64,000 nt of DNA from Dyadobacter psychrophilus (GTDB taxonomy: Bacteria; Bacteroidota; Bacteroidia; Cytophagales; Spirosomataceae): positions 310,001-374,000 of the forward strand of contig NZ_FUZA01000003.1 in the NCBI RefSeq assembly GCF_900167945.1, in the 5' to 3' direction. Under the pieces are notes generated by a model. The model was not told the origin of the DNA, made no database searches, and saw only the letters and a program-made list of their open reading frames with translations. Both the position numbers and the translations under genes were made by a program. Position 1 is the stretch's first letter, and the number at the start of each line of letters is the position of its first letter. This document shows positions 35,941-45,704 of the stretch, in pieces.

Positions 35941-37260
35941 ATGATAAAGAAAATACTGCTAACCGCCGCGCTCATGGCCGGTTTCGGGATGTCCTTCGCG
36001 CAAACTAAACCGGAGGATGTGAAAACTTTCACATTGGAAAACGGCATGAAATTTCTCGTGCTGGAAGACAAATCCATTCCCAATGCGAACATGTATCTGT
36101 TCTGGAAAGTGGGTTCGCGCAATGAGGTGCATGGCATTACGGGCTTATCCCATTTCTTCGAGCATATGATGTTCAATGGTTCCAAAAACTTCGGCCCGAA
36201 AGAGTTTGACCGTTTTATGGAAGCCAACGGCGGTTCCAATAATGCATATACCAGTGAAAATGTAACAGTCTACACCGACTGGTTCCAGAAAGATGCCTTA
36301 GAACCGATCTTCAAACTCGAATCCGACCGCATTGCCAGCTTATCCATTGACCCAAAAATGGTGGAAAGCGAACGCGGCGTGGTGCTTTCTGAACGCAGTA
36401 CGGGCTTGGAAAACAGCAATTACAGGCTCATAGGCGAGCTTGTACAATCCGTTGCATTTCAGGAACATCCTTATATGTTTCCAGTGATTGGCTTTGAATC
36501 CGACATTAAAAGCTGGACGCAGGAGGATTTGGAAAACTATTTCAAAACTTACTATTCACCTAACAACGCGACGGTTGTGGTGGTTGGCGATGTCACTTTG
36601 GAACAGGTCAAAAAAATGGCTGACCAATACATGGCGCCTATTCCGGCAAGAGGTTTGCCGCCTAAAATCAGGACGGTTGAACCGCCGCAAAACGGTGAAA
36701 GACGCGTTACGGCTTACAAAGACATTGCGACGCCGAACATTCTGATGGCCTACCATGTGCCGGAAACCAAACATGAAGACTTCTATGCACTGGATTTATT
36801 AAGCAGCTTATTAACCTCCGGGAATTCTTCGAGACTTACCAAATCGCTGGTAATGGATTCCACAATAGCGACCAATGTTTCCAGTTTTACAGACCAAAGT
36901 TTCGATCCTAGTCTGTTCATCATTTATGCCATTGCTGGGAATAATGTTAGCGCGCCAGATCTGGAAAAGGCAATTGATAATCAAATAGATATGGTGATTA
37001 AAAACGGCGTGAAAGATGAAGAACTTCAAAAAGTGAAAAACCAGAAGCTGATGGAATTCTATCACACACTGGAAACTATTAACGGAAAAGCCAATAGTCT
37101 GGGAAGTTATGACGTGTTTTTTGGGGATTATAAAAAGATGTTTGAAGCGCCGGATTTGTATAAAAAGGTGACCGTGGAAGACATTAAGCGCGTTGCCGCC
37201 AAGTATTTCACCGACCGCAACCGTACCGTCGGTTATCTGATTCCCGAGAAATCTAAATAA
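35941..37260 (+). CDS. M16 zinc peptidase, catalytic partner
   Basis: 439 residues with a signal peptide (LTAALMAGFGMSFAQ). The inverted zinc motif His71-x-x-Glu74-His75 (HFFEH) is intact, with the third ligand Glu in the ESERGVVLSE region, and the C-terminal M16 domain is present (NTTVVVVG-like NATVVVVGDV). It is followed after 40 bp by a second M16 protein without the zinc site, the usual arrangement of a heterodimer like mitochondrial processing peptidase. Periplasmic peptide degradation is inferred. Confidence 0.93.
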   Translation: MIKKILLTAALMAGFGMSFAQTKPEDVKTFTLENGMKFLVLEDKSIPNANMYLFWKVGSRNEVHGITGLSHFFEHMMFNGSKNFGPKEFDRFMEANGGSNNAYTSENVTVYTDWFQKDALEPIFKLESDRIASLSIDPKMVESERGVVLSERSTGLENSNYRLIGELVQSVAFQEHPYMFPVIGFESDIKSWTQEDLENYFKTYYSPNNATVVVVGDVTLEQVKKMADQYMAPIPARGLPPKIRTVEPPQNGERRVTAYKDIATPNILMAYHVPETKHEDFYALDLLSSLLTSGNSSRLTKSLVMDSTIATNVSSFTDQSFDPSLFIIYAIAGNNVSAPDLEKAIDNQIDMVIKNGVKDEELQKVKNQKLMEFYHTLETINGKANSLGSYDVFFGDYKKMFEAPDLYKKVTVEDIKRVAAKYFTDRNRTVGYLIPEKSK

Positions 37261-37300
37261 CATCCTCTTCAAACCGACATTCATTCATAAAATTTGAGAT

Positions 37301-38677
37301 ATGAAAAAGATACTATTTGTGTTCCTGGCGCTGCTCACGCTTTCAGCCTCAGCACAAAACAATTTTAAAGTGCCGCCTTTCGAGAAATTCAAGCTTAAAA
37401 ACGGCCTGACCGTTTTCCTGATGGAGCAGCACGAAGTTCCGCTGATCAATGTTTCGGCCGTTTTCGATGCGGGTTCTATCAATGATGGCGAGCGCTACGG
37501 CCTTGCAGGCATTACTGCCGATGCATTGCTTTTTGGCACTGAAAAATATACAAAACCGCAGATCGAAGAAATGACCGATTTCGTAGGCGCAAGCATTAAC
37601 ACCTACGCAGCCAAAGACTTAGCCGGTTTGACCTCCTCTTTTGCTGCCAAGGATCAGGAAAAGCTTTTTGACATTATCCAGCAAGTGATCATGCACCCGG
37701 TTTTTGACAAAACGGAATTTGACAAGCACAAGCAACGCCTCACGCAGGAATTGGTCAGAGAAAAGGAAAGCCCGCGGGCCGTGATCAACGCCTATATGAA
37801 TGCATTCATGTTCAAAGACTTCCCCTATGCAACACCTGGCGGCGGCACGCCCACGACCATTGAAAAACTTTCAGCAGCAGATGCAAAGGCTTTTTATGAA
37901 GGAAATTACACTTCCGGACGCGGCGCCATCGCCATTGTAGGTGATTTCAAAGCAGCTGATATGAAGAAAAAAGTGACCGCAATGTTCGGCTCCTGGAAAA
38001 CAGCGCCTTACCGCATGGTGAAACGCGTCGCCCCCGATCTGGAATTTGACAAAAGCCGTGTATTGCTGGTTGACAAGCCCGATGCAAGAGAAACAACTTT
38101 CCTTATTGCAGGCAAGGGAATCGATTACAATTCAGCGGATTATGTGCCCGTTCTGGTCGTGAACACTATTCTTGGCGGCCGCTTCACTTCCTGGCTGAAT
38201 GATGCATTGCGTGTAAATTCAGGACTTACTTATGGCGCAAGGAGCAGTTTTACCCGTTACAAATTCGCAGGAACATTCTCGATCAGCACATTTACCAAAA
38301 ACTCGACAACGGTTCCGGCTGTGGATATGGCTTTGCAGGTTTTAGATAGTTTACACAAAACTGGCATCAATGACGAAATACTGAAATCGGCCAAGGCATA
38401 CGTAAAAGGCAGTTTTCCGCCCGCATACGAGTCCGCTGGCGCATTGGCCAGACTGCTCACTGACATGCACATTTACAATTTCGACGAAAATTACATCAAC
38501 ACATTTCAGGCAAAAGTGGACGGCCTGACGACCGAGCAAACCAAACAAATAATCGCGACTTACTTCCCCAAAGACAAGCTGCAATTCGTTATGGTAGGCA
38601 AGGCAAGTGAAATACGTGATTCGGTCAAGAAATACGGCGAACTGACCGAAAAGCAGATCAAGGCGGATGGGTTTTAG
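37301..38677 (+). CDS. M16-family protein, non-catalytic partner
   Basis: 458 residues, signal peptide ending LSASAQ. The place of HxxEH reads GLAGITADALLFG, so zinc binding is lost, but the fold signatures (GAIAIVGDF, GGRFTSWLNDALRVNSGLTYGARS) remain, with the Arg/Tyr pair of the C-terminal half that helps bind substrate in the partner. It presumably pairs with the upstream catalytic M16 protein. Confidence 0.92.
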   Translation: MKKILFVFLALLTLSASAQNNFKVPPFEKFKLKNGLTVFLMEQHEVPLINVSAVFDAGSINDGERYGLAGITADALLFGTEKYTKPQIEEMTDFVGASINTYAAKDLAGLTSSFAAKDQEKLFDIIQQVIMHPVFDKTEFDKHKQRLTQELVREKESPRAVINAYMNAFMFKDFPYATPGGGTPTTIEKLSAADAKAFYEGNYTSGRGAIAIVGDFKAADMKKKVTAMFGSWKTAPYRMVKRVAPDLEFDKSRVLLVDKPDARETTFLIAGKGIDYNSADYVPVLVVNTILGGRFTSWLNDALRVNSGLTYGARSSFTRYKFAGTFSISTFTKNSTTVPAVDMALQVLDSLHKTGINDEILKSAKAYVKGSFPPAYESAGALARLLTDMHIYNFDENYINTFQAKVDGLTTEQTKQIIATYFPKDKLQFVMVGKASEIRDSVKKYGELTEKQIKADGF

Positions 38678-38746
38678 TATAACTAACATTGCCGGGGCTT
38701 TTATGCAAGTTGGCAGCCAAACAAGAAAAAACAAAACCATTATTAT

Positions 38747-39601
38747 ATGAACAAACTGTTGAAAACCTGTCTCTTTGCAGCCGCAGCCTTTACGAGTCAG
38801 ACCGATCTTTTAGCCCAGGGAAATGTTTACACAAATCCAATCGGCTTGCAGGCATACACATTCCGTGGGAGCTGGGACAAAGGGATCGAAGCGACATTGG
38901 ACACAATCAAGTCATTGGGCGTTACTGAAATGGAAGGCGGCCCGATCAAAGGGATGACAACCGAAGAGTTGCGCAAGCAGCTGGACAAGCGTGGCATTAA
39001 GATGGTATCGATTGGTGCCGATTACAACAAATTGGCTGAAAGCAGCGAACAGACGATCAAAGATGCAAAAGTCTTGGGTGCCAAATATGTAATGGTTGCC
39101 TGGATTCCTCATAAAGGCAAATTTGACCTCGAAACAGCTAAAAAAGCAGTCGCTGACTTCAATAAAGCGGGCAAAGAACTTAAAGAAGCTGGCATTGAGC
39201 TGACTTACCACAACCACGGCTACGAGTTCGAGCCCTATGAGGATGGAACATTGTTTGATTACATCGTAAAAAACACAAACCCTGAGTATGTCAATTTCGA
39301 AATGGACGTGCTGTGGACCGCTTTCCCTGGTCAGGATCCGGCAAAATTACTTCTTAAATATCCTACACGGTGGAAGTTGATGCACTTGAAAGATCTCAAA
39401 AAAGGTGTCGTAGGCAACCTGTCAGGCGGCACGCCAACCACGAACGATGTGGCACTGGGAACCGGCTCCATCGACATTCCGGCCACTTTGAAAGCCGCTA
39501 AAAAGGTGGGTATCAAGCATTATTTTATTGAAGACGAAAGTCCTTCGTATCTAAAACAAATCCCTCAGACGATCGCTTACATCAAGGGTATTAAGGAATA
39601 G
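38747..39601 (+). CDS. exported sugar phosphate isomerase/epimerase-like TIM-barrel protein
   Basis: 284 residues with a signal peptide (CLFAAAAFTSQTDLLAQ). AP endonuclease 2/xylose isomerase-like fold: IGLQAYTFRG, the metal-ligand segments ELTYHNHGYEF and NFEMDVLWTAF, LMHLKDLKKG and HYFIEDES. Exported members are common in Bacteroidota and act on glycosides, including 3-keto-glycosides, so a sugar-isomerase or 3-keto-glycoside lyase-related activity is possible. A terminator follows. Confidence 0.85.
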   Translation: MNKLLKTCLFAAAAFTSQTDLLAQGNVYTNPIGLQAYTFRGSWDKGIEATLDTIKSLGVTEMEGGPIKGMTTEELRKQLDKRGIKMVSIGADYNKLAESSEQTIKDAKVLGAKYVMVAWIPHKGKFDLETAKKAVADFNKAGKELKEAGIELTYHNHGYEFEPYEDGTLFDYIVKNTNPEYVNFEMDVLWTAFPGQDPAKLLLKYPTRWKLMHLKDLKKGVVGNLSGGTPTTNDVALGTGSIDIPATLKAAKKVGIKHYFIEDESPSYLKQIPQTIAYIKGIKE

Positions 39602-39634
39602 CAGTAACTCATTAGTCTTTCTTTAAAAGTATAC

Positions 39635-39669
39635 AAACTATCTGTGGACTTGTCTGCGGATAGTTTTTT
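39635..39669 (+). terminator. Rho-independent terminator after the TIM-barrel gene
   Basis: AAACTATC and GATAGTTT with wobble-paired inner stem TGTGGAC/GTCTGCG around a short loop, then a T-run. Confidence 0.7.
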
Positions 39670-39692
39670 ACTTTGCACCAAAAAAGAATCTT

Positions 39693-40649
39693 ATGGAACC
39701 AGCATTATTAAATCAAGTCCCGTCGCTGGATTTGGCAGATTTCACCTCAGGAAATACTGAACAAAAAAAGCAGTTTGTGGCTGACCTGGGTGAGGCCTTT
39801 ACCAACATTGGATTTGTAGCAATAAAAAATCACGGCCTCAGCGATACATTACGGAACGAGCTTTATGAAACGGTAAAGCAGTTTTTTGCGCTGCCGGATG
39901 AGGTCAAAAAGAAATATGAATTCGCTGAATTGTTTGGGCAAAGAGGTTACATTGGTAAGGGAAAAGAAACCGCAAAAGGATTCAAAGTGGCTGATTTAAA
40001 GGAATTTTACCACATTGGCCAACCTGATCCCATCGGCAGTATGCCTTCCAACATTTTTCCCGAAGAGCTGCCCGAGTTTGAAAAATATACATTAGAGGTT
40101 TACCACACATTTGAAAATGCCGGAAAGATGCTTCTGCGCGCCATCGCGATATATCTGAATTTGCCCGAGGATTATTTTGAAGACAAAATCAAAAACGGCG
40201 ACAGCCTGCTCCGTGCATTACATTATTTCCCAATCCCGAACCCCGAACTAGTGCCGGAAGGAGCAGTGCGAGCGGCAGCACACGGCGACATTAACCTCAT
40301 TACATTGCTGATGGGAGCCAGCGCTGAGGGATTGGAAGTGCTTCGGCGAGACGGAGAATGGATTGCTATCACCGCGCTTCCGGATCAGATTGTGGTGAAT
40401 GTAGGCGATATGCTGGACAGGCTTACAAACCACAAATTGAAGTCGACCATTCACCGGGTGGTAAATCCGCCGCGTGAAAAAATGGGCACGTCGCGCTATT
40501 CAATCCCGTTTTTTATGCATCCACGCGCCGATATGGATCTTACGAGTTTGGAAAGTTGTGTGTCGCAAGAGTTTCCCAAATTATATACTAATATGACCGC
40601 GGGAGAATTTCTGGACGAACGATTGAGAGAACTGGGTTTAAAAAAATAA
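39693..40649 (+). CDS. isopenicillin N synthase-like 2-oxoglutarate/Fe(II) dioxygenase
   Basis: 318 residues of the non-haem iron dioxygenase family. The DIOX_N region (VPSLDLADFTSG, GFVAIKNHGLSD) is followed by the iron-binding facial triad His197-x-Asp199 (AAHGD) and His254 (TIHRVV), and the cosubstrate-binding Arg268-Tyr-Ser270. The reaction partner is unknown: relatives act on amino acids, flavonoids or purine-like molecules. It shares its frame with the chromate transporter just downstream, separated by TAA. Confidence 0.88.
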   Translation: MEPALLNQVPSLDLADFTSGNTEQKKQFVADLGEAFTNIGFVAIKNHGLSDTLRNELYETVKQFFALPDEVKKKYEFAELFGQRGYIGKGKETAKGFKVADLKEFYHIGQPDPIGSMPSNIFPEELPEFEKYTLEVYHTFENAGKMLLRAIAIYLNLPEDYFEDKIKNGDSLLRALHYFPIPNPELVPEGAVRAAAHGDINLITLLMGASAEGLEVLRRDGEWIAITALPDQIVVNVGDMLDRLTNHKLKSTIHRVVNPPREKMGTSRYSIPFFMHPRADMDLTSLESCVSQEFPKLYTNMTAGEFLDERLRELGLKK

Positions 40650-40661
40650 CCTGCAAAACGC

Positions 40662-41849
40662 TTGGCCCATCCTCCTATCCGCCGCTTTCGCTACATCATT
40701 TATCTGATGGACATCCTCTTGCTGTCCGTAACCGCTTTTGGAGGCCCACAGGTGCATTTAATGATGATGATTGAAAGGCTGGTTCGGAAGAGGCGATACA
40801 TTACGGAAGAAGAATTGCTCGAATTACAGGCGTTATGCTCGGTTTTGCCCGGCCCAAGCTCCACGCAGACGGTCACCGCCATCGGGCTGAAAATCGGAGG
40901 ACAACCACTTGCTTACCTGACACTGATTGTGTGGTCGCTGCCTGCAATGATCCTGATGACGATGGCCGCCATCGGCATTCATTACCTGGAACGGCATTCG
41001 ATTTCTTTACAATTCACGAAGTTTGTAGGACCTATGGCGGTGGCTTTTTTGATGTATGGAGCTTCTTCCATCGCCCGAAAAGTCATTCATAATACGCAGG
41101 GCTGGTCGTTTCTGATCATTTCCACGATCCTCGCTTATATGTACCCATCGCCTTACATGACCCCCGTGCTCATTATCACGGGAGGCATTGCGGCTTCATT
41201 GAATTTCAAAAAACATGAGGTAATGGAAAAAGGGCCCATCCGGATTTTATGGAGGCCTATAATTTTCTGGATATCAGTTTTGATTGCGGCCGCGATCGTT
41301 GGTAAGGTTACCAATTCCCTTCCTGTCAGGCTTTTTGAGAACTTTTACCGGAACGGCAGTCTGGTTTTCGGCGGCGGCCAGGTTTTAATTCCCATCCTTT
41401 ATAACGAGTTTGTGGAATTTAAACATTACCTCACCGATCAGGAATTTCTGGCAGGGATGGCCTTAACGCAGGTTGTGCCGGGGCCTGTTTTCTCCATTGC
41501 GACATTTGTAGGTAGCATTTCGCTGCAATCAGCTGGCATACCCGGGCAAATCATAGGCGGTTTTGTTGCAACAGCAGGCATTTTCCTTCCGGGAACATTC
41601 TTCATCTTTTTTGCCTATCCGTTTTGGGCTCAACTTAAAAAATACAGAGGCATACGCGCCTCCCTTGAAGGCATTCACGCCGCCAGCTGCGGCCTCACCA
41701 TTGCCGCAGCCATCTCTCTGTTCCAACCCATGATGAATCACTGGCAACCGCTATTCACCGTAATCTGCACAATCCTCGTCCTGACCTTTTCCAAAGTGCC
41801 TTCTTACGTAATTATTATTGCCGGGCTGGTGCTAGGGCTAGTATTTTGA
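40662..41849 (+). CDS. chrA: chromate transporter, two-domain (long chain)
   Basis: 395 residues with about ten hydrophobic helices and two CHR repeats: FGGPQVHL...VLPGPSSTQT and FGGGQVLIP...QVVPGPVFSIA. The pair GGP/PGP motifs are diagnostic. ChrA-type carriers export chromate, perhaps with sulphate or protons. The only start covering the first helix is TTG 40662; the first ATG, 40707, would cut into it, so the start is uncertain. It follows the dioxygenase by 12 bp, suggesting one transcript. Confidence 0.85.
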   Translation: MAHPPIRRFRYIIYLMDILLLSVTAFGGPQVHLMMMIERLVRKRRYITEEELLELQALCSVLPGPSSTQTVTAIGLKIGGQPLAYLTLIVWSLPAMILMTMAAIGIHYLERHSISLQFTKFVGPMAVAFLMYGASSIARKVIHNTQGWSFLIISTILAYMYPSPYMTPVLIITGGIAASLNFKKHEVMEKGPIRILWRPIIFWISVLIAAAIVGKVTNSLPVRLFENFYRNGSLVFGGGQVLIPILYNEFVEFKHYLTDQEFLAGMALTQVVPGPVFSIATFVGSISLQSAGIPGQIIGGFVATAGIFLPGTFFIFFAYPFWAQLKKYRGIRASLEGIHAASCGLTIAAAISLFQPMMNHWQPLFTVICTILVLTFSKVPSYVIIIAGLVLGLVF

Positions 41850-41871
41850 ATAAACACTTAATGAAAATCGT

Positions 41872-41906
41872 TTTGATGGCAGATCTAATTCTTATCCTTA
41901 TCTTTA
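41872..41906 (+). promoter_or_regulatory. promoter of the UPF0175/DUF3368 module
   Basis: TTTG, 23 bases, then TATCTTTA (one off TAnnTTTG), 25 bp before ATG 41932. The -7 region TATCTTTACGTAA equals that of the cold-shock gene. Confidence 0.45.
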
Positions 41907-41931
41907 CGTAATAGCCTTTAATCTCTTAAAA

Positions 41932-42174
41932 ATGCTTTTAGAGCTGGACGACCAAATTATTCAAAGCACCGGGCTGAGCCAGGAGCAGCTCCGGGTTGAG
42001 CTAGCTGTACAACTGTACGAGCAAGGTAAAATTACGGTCGGCCAGGCTGGCAGAATGACATCAATGGGGTCTATCCAGTTTCAGCAGGAACTTGGAAAAA
42101 GACAGATTCCATCCAATTATGACAAAGATGATTTGGATGCTGATCTTAAAACACTCAGCAAATTGTTTCAGTGA
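41932..42174 (+). CDS. UPF0175-family antitoxin
   Basis: 80 residues. A helix-turn-helix-like core (LRVELAVQLYEQGKITVGQAGRMTSM) and a C-terminal acidic tail (DKDDLDADLKTLSKLF) fit UPF0175 proteins, which pair with PIN-like DUF3368 toxins. The stop overlaps the toxin start by 4 bases, which couples translation. As with other antitoxins, it probably represses its own promoter. Confidence 0.82.
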   Translation: MLLELDDQIIQSTGLSQEQLRVELAVQLYEQGKITVGQAGRMTSMGSIQFQQELGKRQIPSNYDKDDLDADLKTLSKLFQ

Positions 42175-42650
42175 TTGTAGTCAGTGACACTTCGGTAATT
42201 AGTGGTTTGTTGCAGTCCGGCAGCTTGCACATTCTTCAAAAGCTTTATAAAAATATCGTAATTCCAAATGAGGTTTTTATTGAACTAGGGCAACTGGACA
42301 AAGTGCTTTTTACTCAACTTTTCAGTGACTGGATTGACATCAAGCATGTACATGACAGCAAACTTTTACATAAGCTTTCGACTCTTCTTGATCTTGGCGA
42401 AGCAGAAGCTATTACATTAGCAAAAGATTTAAACGCGGATATTTTGTTAATTGATGAGAAAAAGGGCCGTGCTATCGCAACACAGCTGGGCATCAACATT
42501 ACTGGCATATTAGGGATACTCATCGAAGCAAAGCGTCAAAATCATATTGCAGAAATCAAGCCAATTATCCAGACATTGACTGAGAAAGCAGGCGTCTGGT
42601 TTAAGCCAGACCTTATCAGAGAAGTTCTTACCAGGGTTAATGAAATATAA
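42171..42650 (+). CDS. DUF3368 PIN-like toxin
   Basis: 159 residues of the PIN-like nuclease fold. Acidic residues expected for metal binding are Asp6 (VVSDTSVISG), Glu in LDLGEAEAI and Asp in ILLIDEKKGR. It starts with GTG overlapping the antitoxin stop (GTGA). PIN toxins cut RNA, often tRNA or mRNA, but the target here is unknown. It may act as a toxin-antitoxin pair with the preceding gene. Confidence 0.85.
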   Translation: MIVVSDTSVISGLLQSGSLHILQKLYKNIVIPNEVFIELGQLDKVLFTQLFSDWIDIKHVHDSKLLHKLSTLLDLGEAEAITLAKDLNADILLIDEKKGRAIATQLGINITGILGILIEAKRQNHIAEIKPIIQTLTEKAGVWFKPDLIREVLTRVNEI

Positions 42651-42677
42651 TAATCAAGAATCGCATATATATTACGA

Positions 42678-45668
42678 ATGAAATATTCCTATCTCCTACT
42701 GCTCTTAATAATCCTTTTTTCTTCAAAAGTTTCCCAGGCCCAGATCAGCGCGCCGCCGGCTTTTTTGAACCAAAATCAACAATGGGTCGATTCGGTTTTT
42801 GCTACTTTGACGCCGGATGAGCGGATTGCGCAGTTGATCATGGTAGCGGCGGTTTCGGATGTAAAAAGGGCTGTGATTGACCCTAAAACGAGTAATCCAA
42901 CTGTTGTTGAGAAGTTGATCAGGGAAAATAAGGTGGGCGGGATTGTGTTTTTTCAGGGCGGGCCGGTTCCGCAAGCCAGGTTGACAAACTTTTATCAATC
43001 CATTTCCAAAGTGCCGCTCCTGATCGCAATGGATGCAGAATTCGGATTGGCGATGCGGATCGATAGCACGGTGAGATATCCCTATCAAATGACGTTAGGT
43101 GCGATCCAGGGCAGCAATGACCTGATTTATGAAATGGGCGCGCAACTTGCCAAACAGGCGCGGCGCCTCGGAATGCACATTAATTTCGCACCCGTTGCTG
43201 ACGTAAATAACAATCCGGATAATCCGGTTATAAGCTTCCGCTCTTTTGGCGAAAACAAATACAAAGTCGCAGACAAAGCCGTGGCTTACATGAAAGGAAT
43301 GCAGGATAATGGCTTGTTAACCAGCGCCAAACACTTCCCGGGACATGGCGACACGGGTGTCGACTCCCATTATGACCTTCCATTAATCTCACATAATACG
43401 AACAGGCTGGATTCTCTGGAATTGTATCCTTTCAAAGCACTGATCGCCAGTGGAATAAGCGGAATGATGATTGCGCATTTGAGTATTCCTGCACTTGACA
43501 AAACACCCAATTTGCCTTCAACACTTTCAAAGCCTATTGTGTCTGACCTTTTGAGAAAACAGCTTGGATTTGACGGGCTGATCTATTCAGATGCGATGAA
43601 TATGAAAGGCGTTACCAAATATTTCCCTAATGGAAGGGCCGATGCCATGGGCCTGGAAGCTGGAATGGATCTGCTGGAATTTACGGAGGACGTTTCGAAG
43701 TCGGTTGCTGAGATTAAGAAAAGCATTGCGGAAGGAAAAATAACACAAGCAGAAATCGATGCACGTTGCAAAAAAGTGCTGCAAGCGAAAGCATGGGCTG
43801 GCCTGAATCATTATAAACCAGTTGACCTCAACAATTTATACAAAGACCTGAATCCAAAAGCCGCAGAACTCACAAACCGCCTTTTGACCGAAAAAGCATT
43901 GACCGTGCTCAAAAACGATAAGGATTTATTGCCATTGCGCGATCTGGACACGCTAAAAATTGCTTCTATATCATTAGGCGCGGACACGATCACGGCATTC
44001 CAAAATACATTGGGCTTGTATACTACTGTTGAACACTTTTACATTCCTGCCAAAGCAACCGAAACGCAAGTTGCAGCGTTGCGCGAAAAGTTGAAAGCAT
44101 TCAATTTGTTATTGGTTGGCGTTCATTTAGGAAGCATTTCACCGCGAACCAATTATGGATTAACCGAACAAATGAGTGCGGTTTTACAGGAGTTGATCGC
44201 TTCCAATAAGGCTGTCGTTTCTATTTTTGGCAATCCTTATGCATTGAACAAAATTCAAAAGCCAGAAAATGCACGCGCATTGTTAATGGCTTATCAGCTA
44301 ACCCCTTATACGCAGGATCTTTCGGCGCAGTTGATCTTTGGAGCAATTCCAGCTCAGGGAAAACTGCCGGTTACTGTAAATGCACAATTTCCATACAACG
44401 CCGGCATTGAAACACCTACCATAGGCCGATTGAAATATACAATTCCGGAAGAACTTGGACTTGATTCTGAGATCATTACTTATAGAATTGACTCCATCGC
44501 AAATGTTGCGCTTACCCAAAAAGCAACGCCGGGCTGCGTAGTGCAGCTGGCAAAGGATGGTAAAGTTTTTTTTAGAAAGGCTTACGGAAAACACACTTAT
44601 GAAGGAAAGGCGAATGTGAAATTGACAGATCTTTACGATTTGGCTTCTGTAACCAAAATTACGGCTTCCACACTGGCATTAATGAGTCTTTGGGATCAGA
44701 AAAAATTTGATCTGGAAGCTTCGATGAAAGATTACTTGCCAGATTTTGAAAATTCCAACAAAGCAGACCTTCAATGGCGACGCGTTCTGACGCATAGCGC
44801 TCGGCTGAAAGCATTTATTGTTCTTTGGAAAGAAGCGCAGCATGCTGACGGCTCGTGGAAAAGGAAGACTTTCAGTACGAAACAGTCCAAAAGATATCCG
44901 ACTTCAGTGGTTGGCGACAGCCTTTTTATTTTCAAAAATTATGATAAAAAGATCTTCAAAGCCATTCGCGATTCTCCTTTGAATGAAAAAGAGGGTTATG
45001 TGTACAGCGACCTTTCATTTATTCTTTATCCGCAGATCGTGAAAACATTGTCCGGCGAGAATTTTGAGGATTACCTGAAAAATCATTATTACCATAAACT
45101 GGGCGCAAATACATTAACATTCAATCCAAAACGTTTTTACAAGCTGGAAGACATTGTTCCAACAGAGCGCGATACGTTTTTCAGGATGACGCAATTGCAC
45201 GGCCAGGTTCATGACGAGGCTGCTGCGATGCTGGGCGGATTAAGCGGACATGCGGGTTTATTTGGGGATGCCAATGATGTGATGAAAGTTTGGCAAATGT
45301 ATTTGCAGCAGGGCTATTATGGCGGTGAGCAATTACTAAGCAAGGACGCGCTGATCGAGTTCACGCGTTACCAGTATCCTGAAACGGGAAGTCGTCGCGG
45401 GATTGGTTTTGACAAGCCTACATTCAAGTACTCTGGAAATGCGCCGAAATATGCGAGTCCGTCGAGTTTTGGGCACACGGGTTATACAGGTATCATGACC
45501 TGGGCGGATCCGGCGTGGAAGCTGAATTATGTTTTCTTATCCAACCGCGTTTACCCTACAAGGGAAAATAATAAGATCTCGCAGCTTAATATCCGTACAG
45601 CGATCATGGACGTGGTTTATCAGGAATTGTTGAAAAAAGTAAGTCCCGAAGCGACGGCAGGACTCTGA
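42678..45668 (+). CDS. GH3 beta-N-acetylhexosaminidase (NagZ-like) fused to a serine beta-lactamase-like hydrolase
   Basis: 996 residues with a signal peptide. The N-terminal GH3 domain has KHFPGHGDTGVDSH (Lys218-His231), where Asp229 and His231 form the NagZ general-acid dyad, and nucleophile Asp305 (YSDAMNM). The C-terminal half is a class C-like hydrolase with Ser657-x-x-Lys660 (SVTK), YSD and HTG near residue 932. NagZ releases N-acetylglucosamine from wall fragments; the second domain may act as a peptidase or esterase on the same material. An LD-carboxypeptidase gene follows within 1 kb. Confidence 0.9.
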   Translation: MKYSYLLLLLIILFSSKVSQAQISAPPAFLNQNQQWVDSVFATLTPDERIAQLIMVAAVSDVKRAVIDPKTSNPTVVEKLIRENKVGGIVFFQGGPVPQARLTNFYQSISKVPLLIAMDAEFGLAMRIDSTVRYPYQMTLGAIQGSNDLIYEMGAQLAKQARRLGMHINFAPVADVNNNPDNPVISFRSFGENKYKVADKAVAYMKGMQDNGLLTSAKHFPGHGDTGVDSHYDLPLISHNTNRLDSLELYPFKALIASGISGMMIAHLSIPALDKTPNLPSTLSKPIVSDLLRKQLGFDGLIYSDAMNMKGVTKYFPNGRADAMGLEAGMDLLEFTEDVSKSVAEIKKSIAEGKITQAEIDARCKKVLQAKAWAGLNHYKPVDLNNLYKDLNPKAAELTNRLLTEKALTVLKNDKDLLPLRDLDTLKIASISLGADTITAFQNTLGLYTTVEHFYIPAKATETQVAALREKLKAFNLLLVGVHLGSISPRTNYGLTEQMSAVLQELIASNKAVVSIFGNPYALNKIQKPENARALLMAYQLTPYTQDLSAQLIFGAIPAQGKLPVTVNAQFPYNAGIETPTIGRLKYTIPEELGLDSEIITYRIDSIANVALTQKATPGCVVQLAKDGKVFFRKAYGKHTYEGKANVKLTDLYDLASVTKITASTLALMSLWDQKKFDLEASMKDYLPDFENSNKADLQWRRVLTHSARLKAFIVLWKEAQHADGSWKRKTFSTKQSKRYPTSVVGDSLFIFKNYDKKIFKAIRDSPLNEKEGYVYSDLSFILYPQIVKTLSGENFEDYLKNHYYHKLGANTLTFNPKRFYKLEDIVPTERDTFFRMTQLHGQVHDEAAAMLGGLSGHAGLFGDANDVMKVWQMYLQQGYYGGEQLLSKDALIEFTRYQYPETGSRRGIGFDKPTFKYSGNAPKYASPSSFGHTGYTGIMTWADPAWKLNYVFLSNRVYPTRENNKISQLNIRTAIMDVVYQELLKKVSPEATAGL

Positions 45669-45704
45669 GAACTTCCTACATTTGCAAGATTCACAAGTTC
45701 AATT

